DNA from: Costus lasius
Lineage: Eukaryota; Streptophyta; Magnoliopsida; Zingiberales; Costaceae
DNA length: 64,000 bases
NCBI GenBank assembly: GCA_027563935.2
Contig: CM050449.1
Span: forward strand, 83,173,178-83,237,177
Direction: 5' to 3'
In this document: one piece after another, positions 46,252-58,130 of the stretch
Position numbering within the stretch: the stretch's first letter is position 1
Layout: every line of letters starts with the position of its first letter
Program-made: the position numbers and the translations under genes
The notes under the pieces: model-generated
The model's database searches: none
What the model was told of the DNA's origin: nothing
What the model saw: only the letters and a program-made list of their open reading frames with translations

Positions 46252-49200
46252 ATGAACTTCAATGTGCGATCCCTACTGGAAAGGGAGAAGTTTGCTGGGC
46301 CGAACTTCTCTGACTGGTTCGGACATCTTAAGATCGTTCTTAAGGCAGAGAGGAAACTGTATGTCCTCGAGACGGCGATACCGCCTCAGCCCGCTCCGAA
46401 CGCCGCAAGGGCGGTTCGGGAAGCCTATGAAAAGCACGTCAATGATAGCATTGATGTCGCTTGCCTGATGCTAGCGTCTATGACGCCACCGCTGCAGCGT
46501 CAGCATGAGGATATGTCTGCTATAGACATGATAGCAAACCTCAAGATGCTGTATGCTGCACAGGCGAGGACAGAACGCTATAATTTGACAAAGCTGTTCT
46601 TTCAGAGCAAACTGGCTGAAGGGAGCCCAGTGGGAGCTCACGTGCTCAAGATGATTGGGCACAAGGAGGCTCTAGAGAAACTGGGGCATACCATCAACCA
46701 GGAGCTTGCTGTGGATATTATTCTGCAGTCTCTCCCGCCTTCATTCGACGCGTTCATTATTAACTTTAATATGAACAAAATCGATTGTACTCCGGCAGAG
46801 CTGCTGAATATGCTCTTGACTACTGAGGAGACTCTGAAGGGAAAGCCTTCGACCTCTGTCTTAATGGTTCCTTCGAGGAACAAGAAGAAGGGGAAGAAGG
46901 GCAAGACCCCTGTCAAGAGCTACAGCAAGGCTCTGAAGCAAAAGGTGAAGCGGTCCAAGGAATACAGGTGTTTCCACTGTGGCCAGCTGGGTCACTAGAA
47001 AAAGGACTGTAAAGCGCTCCAAGGAGATAAGAGGGGAAGCTTCGCTTCTGGCTCAGGTATTTATGTGACTGAGGTCATGTTTTCTTCTTCTATATCATGG
47101 GTGTTGGACACTGCATGTGGAGTTCACATTTGTTCAAATGTACAGGAGCTCAAGAGAAGAAGACAGGTGGGACAGCATGAGGTGGACCTACGAGTTGGAA
47201 ACGGGGCACGGGTTGCTGCTGTTGCTGTAGGAGACTATTTCATTTCTTTACCATCTGGACTTGTATTGGAACTAAACAGTTGTTATTTTGTTCCCAGTAT
47301 TACTAAAAATATTATCTCCATTCCTGCTCTTGTCAGGAAGGGTTTTTCCTTTAAATGCAATATTTCAAAGTGTCTTTTATCTTATGATAATATTGTTTAT
47401 GCAACTGGTTCAATTAGCAATGGATTATTCATGTTGGACATGGATTGTTCTATACAAAATGTTGATATTAAGAAAGCCAAGTATGCTGATGACAGCACCT
47501 TGCTATGGCATAGTCGTTTAGGCCATATTAACGAGAAACGCATTAAGCGGTTGCATGATTATGGACTGCTGGGATCATTCTCTTACAAGGAGATTGATAC
47601 ATGCAAAGCTTGTTTGATGGGTAAAATGACGAAGTCGCCTTTTCCTCACAAAGGTCAAAGGACTTCAGGTTTACTTGACCTTATACATAGTGATGTGTGT
47701 GGGCCATTTAGTAAACATGCCAGAGGTGGCTATCAGTACTTCATTACCTTTACTGACGATTTCAGTAGGTATGGCTATGTCTATCTGATGAGACATAAGA
47801 GTGAATCTTTTGACAAGTTCAAAGAGTTCAAGAATGAAGTACAGAATCAGCTAGGCCGAAATATCAAGACACTTCGCTCAGATCGAGGTGGAGAATACTT
47901 GAGTCATACGTTTACTGACTATCTGAAGGAGTGTGGGATTATCTCACAGCTCACTCCGCCAGGAACACCGCAATGGAATGGTGTGTCCGAAAGGAGAAAT
48001 AGAACGTTACTTGATATGGTTCGTTCTATGATGAGTCAGGCTACTCTTCCATACTCCTTCTGGGGTTTTGCACTGGAAACAGCTGCAAAAGTACTAAACC
48101 GAGTGCCATCCAAGGCCGTTTCAAAAACTCCATATGAGTTATGGTATGGGAAACAGCCAAGCTTGACATTTATCAGGATCTGGGGTTGCGAGGCTTATGT
48201 CAAAAAGCTCGCCTCTGGGAAACTAGAGAGCAGATCTGACAAATGTATCTTTGTCGGTTACCCTAAGGAGACTAAGGGTTATTATTTCTACGATCCCAAA
48301 GAGAACAAGGTATTTGTTGCTCGGACGGCCATATTTCTTGAGAAGGAGTTTCTTCTGCAAGAGGCCAGTGGGAGAGAAATAAAGCTGGATGAGAATCCAG
48401 AGGAAGGACAAAGTGCTCAAGCAGAGTTGGATGAGCCTGAGCCAGTAGATCAGGTTATTGAACAACCTGAGGCTCAGATATCACGGGAACCGCGAAGATC
48501 GGGAAGGATCCGTCGACAACCTGAGCGTTATGACGGAGTCTACATCATTGATAATGATGAACCCCTCACTTATGCGGATGCGGTCAGTGGACCAGAGTCA
48601 GCGAGATGGCTTGAAGCTATGCGCGCCGAGATGGACTCCATGTCAGATAACCAAGTCTGGGATTTGGTTGATCCGCCTCCGGGAGTAATCCCTATAGGCT
48701 GTAAATGGATCTTCAAGAAGAAGATTGACATGGATGGTAACGTGGTTACCTATAAAGGCAGGCTAGTTGCGAAAGGTTTCAAACAAATCTACGGGATAGA
48801 TTATGATGAAACTTTCTCACCTGTAGCTATGTTTAAGTCTATTCGGATTCTTTTCGCGATAGCTGCATATTATGATTATGAGATCTGGCAGATGGATGTG
48901 AAAACAGCTTTCCTTAATGGAAATCTGGATGAGGATGTGTATATGACACAACCTGAGGGTTTCACTAATCCATCAGATCGTCATAAGATATGCAAGTTAA
49001 AGAAGTCCATTTATGGACTTAAGCAAGCATCAAGAAGCTGGAATATTCGTTTTGATGAATCAGTCACTGAATTTGGTTTCATCAAGAACGAGGATGACCC
49101 GTGTGTATACAAGAGGTTTAGTGGGAGCGTGATTATTTTCCTAGTCCTCTACGTCGATGATATCTTGATCATTGGAAACGATATTCCTGAAATGCATGCT

Positions 49201-50133
49201 GTTAAAGCATGGTTAAAGAAATATTTCCAGATGAAAGATTTAGGAGAAGCAGCCTATGTATTAGGTGTGAAGATCTACAGGGATAGATCTAAGAGGCTTC
49301 TCGGGTTGTGCCAGAGTACTTACATCGAAAAAGTCCTGGAGAGATTTCATTTAGAGAATTCTAAACGAGGATATCTTCCAGTCAGACATGGTCTGAATCT
49401 TTCGAAGAGTCAGTGTCCACAAACACAGACTGAGAAAGATGAAATGGACAATACGCCTTATGCTTCGGCTATTGGATCCATTATGTATGCGATGTTGTGT
49501 ACTCGCCCAGACGTCGCTTACGGGTTAAGCGTGACCAGTCGTTTCCAAAGTAATCCAGGTCAGGCACACTGGATTGCAGTCAAGAACATCTTAAAATATC
49601 TGCGGAGGACCAAAGATATGTTCTTGATATATGGTGGTCAGGAAGAACTCAGTATTGAAGGATATACTGACGCTTCGTTCCAGTCTGACCAGGATGATTT
49701 CCGATCGCAATCAGGCTATGTTTTTAGCTTGAATGGAGGTGCAGTGGTGTGGAAGAGTTTCAAACAGTCAACTGTTGCTGATTCCACAACAGAAGCCGAG
49801 TATGTTGCAGCCTCGGAAGCATCCAAGGAGGCAGTGTGGATTCGTAAGTTCGTGAGAGAACTTGGTGTTGTTCCTTCGAGTGCAGATCCTTTGGTTATCT
49901 TCTGTGATAACACTGGAGCAATCGCACAAGCAAAGGAACCACGGTCGCACCAGAAGTCCAAGCACATACAGAGACGGTTTCATTTGATCAGGGAGATCAT
50001 AGATCGTGGCGAGATCAAAATATGCAAGGTTCATACAGATGACAATCTGGCAGACCCGCTTACTAAGCCTCTGGCACAGCAGAAGCATGAGAAGCACTGT
50101 AATAATATGGGTTTGAGATTTCTCAACCATTAG
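46252..50133 (+). pseudogene. Copia gag-pol polyprotein with a single TAG in the zinc knuckle (element K)
   Basis: The frame starts ATG (MNFNVRSLLEREKF) after CACC and spans 1294 codons. Gag covers about residues 1-235, and the CCHC knuckle starts at 240 (CFHCGQLGH). Codon 249 (46996-46998) is TAG where C has TGG (Trp). Beyond it the same frame holds protease Asp286 (WVLDTACG), GAG-pre-integrase, integrase Asp481, Asp544 and Glu580 (35-residue gap), reverse transcriptase YVDDIL (Asp969/970), and RNase H (FCDNTGA near 1219). No second stop is seen. Gag could be made up to the knuckle, but pol would need readthrough. An internal ATG at 47065 opens the rest. Confidence 0.92.
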
Positions 50134-50137
50134 ATTA

Positions 50138-50153
50138 AGTGCAAGTGGGAGAT
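50138..50153 (+). other. K polypurine tract
   Basis: AGTGCAAGTGGGAGAT lies four bases after the gag-pol stop and directly before the 3' LTR. Confidence 0.88.
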
Positions 50154-51825
50154 TGTTGGGGTATGCCCTTAAGCCTAATGTTTGAGGCCTTGGGATTGTA
50201 ACAGTATCATGTAATAAACGTTTATGTTTATAAAGGCATGGTTATTATTCAGTTAGTTACATTGTCTGCTGCAATATATGTTCTTCTGAATAATGTCTCA
50301 AAGCTGTTCAGCTAGGCTGACAGGCTATAATGTCCTTAGTCGATATATCTTGGTGAACATGAGACAGCCTTGATATGGTTAAGACTAATATGTGTTCTAG
50401 TCTTATAGGATACTTCGAGCATGGAATAAGATGTAGACTCATGGGTACATTGGATGTGCTGGACAGACCCTACTAGGATATTCAATTGTTTGTCACAATG
50501 TGAATAATCCTTGAATGTGACAAGTGGCACATTTCCTCTGACTTGAGATCACTTGTGTTTTCTAAATGATGATTGTCATTGTTTTGAGGTAGTTCAATAT
50601 CATTTGAAACATAATGATTATAGACTATCTTGGATAATGAGCTTGAGTCATGTTAGGGCACTAGTGATAGACATAGGATTGCCGTCTCCTTGTTTAAGGA
50701 GTGTGATGTTCTAAAGGGGCCCCCTGGATGAGATGATTGAGAAAGTGTATGGCCATACCCAGATGACAGTGTTCATCTGATCTAATCATGCTCATCATAT
50801 TGGAGCTACAAGCTTGACACGCTTGTCCAATAAGAACATCCAGTGGCAAAGGAAGTATGCATGCCTAGTGAAGTTGATTCACACTTGTGCTATTTTTGGG
50901 TGTAGTCTTGGAAGACTTTTTCTTTTATATCGGGAGACAGTGATGTGTTGCTAGATACCCCTCACTGATCGTGATAACGTGAGTTATCGTTACCGACATT
51001 TAAAGGAAACCCTCAGGGTCGCACAATTTGATGATATGGCTTACTTAAGTCAGATCGTGTGGACTGAATTGGTTAGGTTCAGTTTAAAGGGATTAAATCT
51101 CTGATTGTAAGTGAGATCTAGTCTGATCATGTTTGATTGATTAGGGCTTGAGATCGGTAAGCTTCGATCGAGAGAATAGATGCTAGATCGGTGAGATCAA
51201 GAGCATCAAGAGATGAACGGTCAGATCTGGAGCCTTAGGGTTTATTTGAGATCTAGACTTGATTACTTGGCTTGATTGGTTTTAAACCAAACCAAATTGA
51301 ACCGGCTCATGAAATGAGCGCATGGTTCAAGATGTGGCGACATGTTCACTTGGCGTGAACGTTGGAGCGGTGAGTGGTTGCTATTTTTAGTAACCATGAT
51401 CTCCAATTGGAGTCACTCACGTTCGAATAGAGTGCTCTCTATTCTCGCCTCTCGCTCTCATTCCTCTCGACTTCCGTGTGTGGCGACGCCTTGAAGGTTG
51501 AGGAGGTTTCGGCCAAGAGAATATCAACTCATCTTTTCCCTTCCATTCGGCAAGACAACCTTGGAACCTTGCTAGCACAAGGAGCACCAAGGAAGAAGCA
51601 CATTGTTCATCTTGTGTGCGAGACTTTGGAGAAGAGGCGCTTGCAACTTTCGCTTCCAAGGCGCCATCTTGAAATGGCTACGGTATGAACCCTTCTCTAT
51701 TTGCAATTGGGTTATTATGGTTGATCATATCTCATGAAACCGATCTCAAGAAACCCTCTTCCGCTGCTTAAAATTTTAATATGCGCCATACTTAGGGGTT
51801 TCACCCCCCTTGTGGGGACCTTTCA
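50154..51825 (+). repeat. K 3' LTR
   Basis: This 1672-bp LTR is nearly identical to 42741-44412, and the palindrome is at 50747-50758. It is followed by the GGTCG duplication. Confidence 0.94.
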
Positions 51826-52230
51826 GGTCGCATGGTCTTCTGGTCTTCGTACGGAGGCAGTTAGGTGATCAGACGCGCTTGGAGCAAACCGCGACAAAGC
51901 AGCAGAATTTCGAAGAACTGTGCTGTGTAACAAGTGTCGCGGCCTTCTCTTGGGCCATGTTGCTGATGTGGTTGTGAGGCCCATCTAGATTTGCGCTCTT
52001 CGGGGGTTGGCTTATAGCATCCTTGGGCAGAGTCACTTCGGTGTGGATGGAGAATGGGCTGATAACACCGACGAAGCAGTCCGGTGGGTGAGATGGGCGT
52101 TGAGATCACCGAATAACCACCTTGTTGGGCTCCTTTGGGTCTTCATGAGGTGGAGCAACATGGTAGGGTGGGTTGTATATGTCGAAATGGGGTCATCGCG
52201 GCAGTTCTGCGGCTTCGGGTAGCTATCTGC
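51826..52230 (+). other. Unassigned junction between K and M
   Basis: The first bases are the K target duplication and possibly the outer tip of the A LTR (to 51832). The remainder matches nothing else in the window that I can recognise and has no domain. It probably belongs to the interior of M, whose 5' end is not visible. Confidence 0.5.
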
Positions 52231-52690
52231 AGAAGTCACGGGGTGTGACTTTTGTCATTTGGTGACCCGAGGAACATTCTGTGGGAGTTCCGACTTGTGC
52301 ATGTGGCTCCGCCTCCGATTCCAAGATTTCTCCGGGGAGCTGTTCGCAGGACCCACGGGGCGAGGTTTTCGTCGCTGGGTACCCCGAGGAACTTTTTGTG
52401 GATAATCGGACTTCTGCACCCGGTAGTTGTCCGCAAGACCCACGAGGCATGGTTTTCGTCGCTGGTTACCCCGAGGAACTTTCTATGGAAAATCAGACTT
52501 GTGCACTCGGTAGTTGTCCGTAGGACTCACGGGGTGTGGTCTTCGTCACGGGGTAGCCCGATGAACTTTCTGTGGAAAATTGGACTTGTGCATGTGAAGC
52601 CGCCCTCGAATCGGGTAGTTGTCTGCAGAACTCACGGGGCGTGGCTTCCGTCACTAGGTGCCCCGAGGAACTTTATGTGGAAAATTTTTG
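52231..52690 (+). repeat. Minisatellite with about five units of 87-118 bp
   Basis: Units start at about 52231, 52350, 52437, 52524 and 52629. Each begins near ACTCACGGGG or ACCCACGGGG, passes CCCCGAGGAACTTT, and closes with GGTAGTTGTC. Unit lengths are 119, 87, 87, 105 and a partial 62 bp. Units 1 and 4 carry an extra segment ending with a GCCGCC- or CGCCTCC-like stretch. The array lies immediately upstream of the proline-rich coding repeat. Confidence 0.8.
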
Positions 52691-53730
52691 GGGCACCGTC
52701 GGGGCTAGATTTTCCCCTTCTTTCATGCTGTATGCTCCTGCATCATCTGCCTAGCCCTAAGGAACCACCTGAGCCACCCATAGGGATAGCTCTGTCTAAC
52801 CCTAAAGAACCACTTGAACCACCCATAGGGATAGACCTGCCTAGCCCTAAGGAAGCACCTGAGCCACCCATAGGGATAGCCCTGCCTAACCCTACAGAAC
52901 CACTTGAACCACCCATAGGGATAACCAAGCCTAACCTTAAGGAACCACCTGAGCCACCAATAGGGATAGACCAACATAAGGATTCTCCCCCCAACTTAAG
53001 TCATATTTTAGGGATCCAATGCCTTCAACCTGAAGTAGAGCCTCCAAAGGAAACCCTAGGACCAACACTGGGCCCACTTGAGTTTCCCAGCTTAGGAGTT
53101 GCCCTTTACCCCAAGCCCCCTGACCAATCTCATGACTTAGGAATTCTAGATCCACATCCCCTAGATTACATGTCTTGCTTTGAAGAGCCTAGTCCCAAAC
53201 TTTCAGGGCTAAGTGACACTGACACAACCAATGCTTTGTTTCCCTACACTAAGCATATTAATTTCGTCCTACCAAACCATCTTTGTAGCACTCAAAAGCT
53301 TTATCCCAAGTGTACTAGTAAACATAGTTTGGAAAGGTACTCCATTATAGGAAACACTGGATGGACTAGTTGTTTTCAAACTACCCTTGTTGAAATGTTT
53401 GATTCTTGGTATCCCATTCCTTATCAAGCATGTGATTTTCAACCAACATCTCATGATCACTGGATTGAGGCTATCCTTGAGGATCGAACCCGATTCACCT
53501 TTGACGAAGTACAATTCTCTTACCTAGTTAAGTATGTCAATGGTGATGAAGGTTGGCTCTCCAAGGAAGAGCTCACCATGGTTGCTCTAGATCTACTCCA
53601 AGGGTACAAGGATAATTCTCCGGAGGAGAATTGTTTCCACCCGGGGAGAATTGATGGAGGACCAACCCCTGCCCCACATAAGTTGCATAGGACTAGGAAG
53701 AAGCCCTCAAAAAATGGCTTCCCCTCCTAG
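52252..53730 (+). CDS. M open frame: proline-rich repeat plus chromodomain-like tail
   Basis: The frame is open for 492 codons, with in-frame ATGs at 52675 and 52732. The upstream third only reads through the minisatellite and is probably not coding. Five 15-residue units of PKEPPEPPIGI type fill 52756-52980. A 150-residue region with no recognised domain follows. The end (HWIEAILEDRTRF, YLVKYVNGDEGWL, LLQGYKDNSPEEN) aligns with the chromodomain-like tail of L at residues 1490-1550. The stop at 53730 lies inside the 3' LTR, as in L. Its function is unknown. It could be a remnant or a dedicated product of a non-autonomous element. Confidence 0.6.
   Translation: MSFGDPRNILWEFRLVHVAPPPIPRFLRGAVRRTHGARFSSLGTPRNFLWIIGLLHPVVVRKTHEAWFSSLVTPRNFLWKIRLVHSVVVRRTHGVWSSSRGSPMNFLWKIGLVHVKPPSNRVVVCRTHGAWLPSLGAPRNFMWKIFGAPSGLDFPLLSCCMLLHHLPSPKEPPEPPIGIALSNPKEPLEPPIGIDLPSPKEAPEPPIGIALPNPTEPLEPPIGITKPNLKEPPEPPIGIDQHKDSPPNLSHILGIQCLQPEVEPPKETLGPTLGPLEFPSLGVALYPKPPDQSHDLGILDPHPLDYMSCFEEPSPKLSGLSDTDTTNALFPYTKHINFVLPNHLCSTQKLYPKCTSKHSLERYSIIGNTGWTSCFQTTLVEMFDSWYPIPYQACDFQPTSHDHWIEAILEDRTRFTFDEVQFSYLVKYVNGDEGWLSKEELTMVALDLLQGYKDNSPEENCFHPGRIDGGPTPAPHKLHRTRKKPSKNGFPS
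52756..52980 (+). repeat. Five 45-bp units coding a proline-rich repeat
   Basis: The units translate as PKEPPEPPIGIALSN and variants (positions 2-4 and 12-15 vary, EPPIGI is constant). Exact 45-bp spacing preserves the frame. Confidence 0.88.
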
Positions 53731-55238
53731 GCCCTCTTGTTGCACTTTTTTTCCCTTACTTGCATATTTCTTTATTTGCACTTTCCATATTTGCAATTTG
53801 CTTTGGTTGAATAAATTTTACTTCTAGTGCACTATGTAGTTCTCTTTAGGTTATGCATTGCATTCTAGGATAGTATATTTTCATTTGCAACTAACATGGT
53901 AGGTTAGGGTTAGCTCAAAGAGACACTAAAGAGCTCAAGTCAAGCCACTCATCATGTGGAGCTCCAATTATGGAAAGAGGCACTTCAACCACTTCAACTC
54001 AAGACCTCAACTTGAAGATGCTTGTAATCAATGCAACTTCCCCTTCCAAATCAAGCCAAGGCGCCACCTATGGAGGAGGATTCGAATGCAAGAAAGGACC
54101 AGCCCACAACATTCCATTTGAGTCAAGCCATCAATGTGCCATCAATCAAGATCCACAATTTGTGGAGGCCAAACAAGGAAGTCTCCTAAGTGCCCAAGCC
54201 TTTGAAGGAAGGATTTCAAAATTCAAAGGGATTCATTGAACCAAGCCATGAATCCATCCAAACGAACAAGGAAAGAGGGCAACAGAATTTTGGCCACATA
54301 GAAGCTCCACTGAAACAACAAGAGATTCAAATTCAAAATTCAGCCTCTAAAGGAAGGATCCAATCAAGACATTAATGCTGAATTTTTGTTTACATGTTTT
54401 GCAATTTGTGCCAAGGGTAAAATGTCGCCCTTGCCCATGGACGAATAAGCCTGTAAGTTGTAATCCCTTTTCTTTTGTCGAGTAGTTGCCTAGTTTCAAA
54501 ATTCGAGTGTCAGCAATGGTGCTTGTGTCGCCAAGATCTTTCTACCTCCCTCTTCTCTAAAGGGCCGAGCCCTTTCCCTTCACCTCTTCTTCTCTAGCCG
54601 AAAGCTCTAATCCTCCATCACCATCAAGGTCTTTCCAAGCGCAAGCAAACTCATTCAAACCATTGGCGTGGAAGCTAACTTGGGGCTGAGAGTAAGATTG
54701 AAGGAAACCATCCAAGCTAAGTGTTCTAACTCTTTGTGATGTTTCTTCCTTTCTTCAAGAGCAACTTCCTACACTAAGTTGAATTGTTGATTGTAGATTG
54801 GCGCAAGGTTTGGGAGATCCTCTTGGCGCAAGTACTCCTACTCCCCCCCCCCCCTGCCCCTCTTTTCTTAGTTAAAGTGTTAAGGGAATTTGTGAGGCTT
54901 AACCTCCCCCTTAGATTGTCTTAATCTATAATATGAATCCGTGGGATGTGTGGATCTTGTTTGTCTATGCTTGCGTGTAATGAAGCAACTCCTTCCATCA
55001 GAGTAGAACCGTTGAAGACCGGGACGATATGATCCCTCTATTCTTAAGGATCGCACTGTGAGTATCTCTTCTAGTCATTTCAATTTGTAGTTTAAAGTAA
55101 CTTAGTTTTCAGTTTTCTCTATTTATAAAACATACCCTGTTAGAAGTAATTTCGGTTTTTATTCTAAAAAATACAAAAAGTATTTTCTCAAAGCGTTGTT
55201 TGCATGCGCCCTGTTTGTGAGTGATCCCCCCTACATCA
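53652..55238 (+). repeat. M 3' LTR
   Basis: This 1587-bp LTR starts TGATGGAGGACC and ends CCCTACATCA. It is related to the L LTR at both ends and around 54880-55030 (GGGAATTTGTGAGGCTTAA, then CCATCAGAGT), but is clearly diverged. A C run lies at 54843-54855. Confidence 0.8.
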
Positions 55239-55696
55239 TTGGTTGTAATCATTCTCAGTTTTCAAGAAGTAAATCCCACAGCCTCCGGTGAGTTAGGTTC
55301 GCTTGTTTGTTATTTCCACTATATTCTTATTGCGCTTTTCCCCTCACCCATGAGCATCCGTACGTCGGAGGCATGAAGCGACTTCCTCTCTTTGATGTGT
55401 TTGCAGGTTCATAGTTGCGAGAGCCAAATCGCCGCTAAGATCGCTGCCCGTTACCATGCTATGCTTAAGGTCATTCGCTAAGATGTTAGTGAGTGAATTT
55501 TGTAGAATTGTGTGTCGTTGGTTCTTCTACATTTGTGTTGTCCCAAAACGAATTCAATGTTGCTTCTTCTTGTTTTTGCTGCTATTTTTCGCACGTTTTC
55601 ACTTCCCTTGTCTCCAGACCTTGTCACGATTTTTTGAGCATCATCCATACACCCTCAAGTACGGAACTAAGGACCAACTTACTTAGTAGCTGCATT
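55239..55696 (+). repeat. J 5' LTR fragment
   Basis: The stretch matches the A 5' LTR (reverse complement of about 41989-42450), for example AGTAAATCCCAC followed by GCCTCCGGTG. Its outer part is missing at the M boundary. Confidence 0.75.
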
Positions 55697-55701
55697 AATT
55701 C

Positions 55702-55713
55702 TGGTATCAGAGG
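55702..55713 (+). other. J primer-binding site
   Basis: TGGTATCAGAGG follows the LTR fragment and equals the A version. Confidence 0.8.
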
Positions 55714-55819
55714 AGATGCACATTCAATTCTTATTGTTCGCACGGTCCAACTCTATTCCATTTCCATATTTTCGCACACTTTCAGCATTTGCATTTTGTA
55801 TGTCATACCTTGCTTGTGT

Positions 55820-56021
55820 ATGGTGACTACGAGGTCACAAATCAAGTCTTCCCAGTTCCTCGATTCCCAAGAGTTCGTCTAGCCCTTGGAAGGGACTTGG
55901 ACCCAAGTAGAGTGGACAACTATGCTAGTAGCACGAGTTAAGACTATGGAGACTGTGTTCCAGCAACTCATGGCTGGTTTTAAGGATCTAATGAACCGCT
56001 TCGAGATTTTGGAGCGTAAAG
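55820..56021 (+). pseudogene. Gypsy gag N-terminus (element J), cut by F
   Basis: The frame begins MVTTRSQIKSSQF, like A, and meets a TAG near 55880 after QEFV. The coiled-coil-like segment (METVFQQLMAGFKDLMN) follows and is interrupted at 56021 by solo LTR F. TAAAG is duplicated at 56017-56021 and 58131-58135. Confidence 0.8.
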
Positions 56022-58130
56022 TGTTTGGAAACCCCGGGGATATTTTATAATTTTTCAGAGTCATTGCAACACAAATACATTGCACAGCGAAAGAATATCC
56101 CCGAAACAGGCCAGTCCCAAAAACCCAGTGAAGATCGTCATGCGAGGGAGTCGACACGATGTGATAGAAAATATCTTAGGAGCAAGACGAGGCTGATGTC
56201 GAGGTAGGCACCTAAGTGTGCGCCCTCTGCAGTCTCATACACACGGATGCTTCAAGTTCTCTTTTTCCACGCCCAGTGCTAGTCTCGGGAAGAAGATCCA
56301 CGCCTTAGGAGAGTCTTCCAACCAACTTGGGCCACCTCCAAGAAGGGATGCGCCAAGAAGAGGGAAGAGGAAGATACCGCAAGCTTCTTTCTTGTTCCTT
56401 TGCGCTAAGGAAAGGAAGAAGGAAGGAGAAGAAGAATGCTTGCGCCCTTGATGGAAGAAGAAGAGCTTCTAAGTTCTCGAAGCCGTCGCCCTCTTGTGCT
56501 TCACGCCTCCAAGGAATTGAACACTCAAGAGGGGGCTGCAAGGTGGTTCTTTTATAGGACTTAGAGGCGGTTAGGGTCCTTTGGTAAGTGTTGATGATTT
56601 GTCACGAATTAAGGAGTTTATTTAATCAATTAAATTGATCAAATCCTCAATTGAATATGTGCCAATGCATTGCCTTAATCAGCCAATGAAACATGCACCC
56701 AACACATTACAAAAGAGGCACACTTCTCATCCATGCGTAAACATCATGTCAATGCATGATAGAAGTTTTTCCTAATGGGGTATGGGCGCAAATCCTAATC
56801 CAATTAGGATTCTGATTATGTAAATAATCAGCCCCACTTGCACCCAATTAAATCTCAATCAATATCTGAAGTGATTAGATCAAATCCTAATCAAATCTGA
56901 TCCCTTGAAGATGCCATATGTGTGATATGTGCAAATCGTAGTCCAACTAGGATTCTTCATGCGCCCTTGAGATATTTCTCTCCCCATTATACCCTTTAAG
57001 CCTATAATCTCTTCATTACAACTTATTAGTGAGCTCAATTAAGCAATGGGCCTAGCCCAAAGTCCATTATGCACGTTAACCAAGCCATTGGATCCAATCC
57101 AATGTAACCCATGGTCAAATGAGGCTAACCATGGTCAATTTGGTCAATATGCCAAAAATGGAAGTTGGCCCCAATAAGTTTCTTCCATCTCATCAGGCCC
57201 ATTGGCACTAATGAAATCTCCCAATTAGATCTGAGTTATCGAATAACTCGATCTAAAGGCTACCCGATCAATATGAAAACTCGAGTATCAAGGTGTGCGA
57301 CCTTGTAGGTTCCTCTGACATTGGTAGTGCTGACCTAAGGTCACCACAAGTAGTGAGCGGCACCTAGCAGTGCATCACTGCTACCCAAGTCATCGGAATG
57401 GATATCGACATCAACATCCCCATCATCGCGACTAGGTACCGATGCATTACAGTCTCTTTGCCGAACTGATATCCGATTGGACAAGTGTGTCACAATTTGT
57501 TTTCACCCAATTACATGGTTATGACTAAAGCAGGTTCTCACCTAGGTATGGCCAGACACTTTCAGTTATAAAACCATAGAGGAGCTCCATGGATATCAAG
57601 CTTCCCTCAGGAAGGGGCAAATCCTCTCTCTGTCCATTGACCTTCTCATATGGGTCGTGACATGCTCAATGACAACCGTTATTACCTTCCAACTACGGTG
57701 AGGTGTTAGGTTGTATCAAAGCATATCCCTAACCATATAGAATGGTCAATGACCTCAAGTTAAGGGATCAATGCATCTCCTGTCACTTGTGAGGATAACT
57801 CATGACACCAAGTCATTGCCTCACAGCGGGTCTATTTAGTATATCCACCATTGATATACCCATATGTCTGCGTTAGCACCTTGTGCCTAACCAGCCCATA
57901 TACCAATCTCACAAGTACCAGAGTTGTCCCATATCCACTCAGGTACATCATCTAGGGATAATCATTTCTGAGTACAGATCCAATCTGTCTCCAGGGACAT
58001 TATCATGTGAGTACATAATCGCAGATATAAACAAACATAGATAATGACAATGCCAGAAAGATATATAAATATCCGAGTTAAGTAGTACAAAGATGGACCA
58101 AAATTAGGTCCTACGACATATACACCAACA
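56022..58130 (-). mobile_element. Solo LTR F, inserted in J gag
   Basis: This 2109-bp unit reads TGTTTGGAAACC to ATACACCAACA with TAAAG on both sides. It contains no internal region. It is the same family as E and G, in minus orientation. The conserved palindrome is damaged here (GTATGGCCAGAC at 57546-57557). Confidence 0.9.

Larger units (their letters stand above)
42741..51825 (+). mobile_element. Element K, nearly intact copia retrotransposon
   Basis: K is 9085 bp with two 1672-bp LTRs, PBS, a long leader, a gag-pol frame with a single stop, and a PPT. GGTCG is duplicated at 42736-42740 and 51826-51830. I noticed about five differences between the LTRs, the fewest of the elements compared, so K may be the youngest insertion. 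It is the same family as C but in the opposite orientation. Confidence 0.94.
51833..55238 (+). mobile_element. Element M, 3' part of a pol-less L-related element
   Basis: M has a 3' LTR (53652-55238) with L-type ends (TGATGGAGGA and CCCTACATCA). The coding tail before it resembles the L chromodomain and runs into the LTR just as in L. Upstream, gag, reverse transcriptase and integrase are absent. Instead there is a proline-rich repeat and a minisatellite. No 5' LTR is seen and the left boundary is a guess. The right flank begins TTGGT inside the J LTR. Confidence 0.7.

Noticed and set aside
52723..52994. Minus-strand frames with glycine-rich repeats
   Set aside because: They are antisense shadows of the 45-bp proline-rich repeat on the plus strand.
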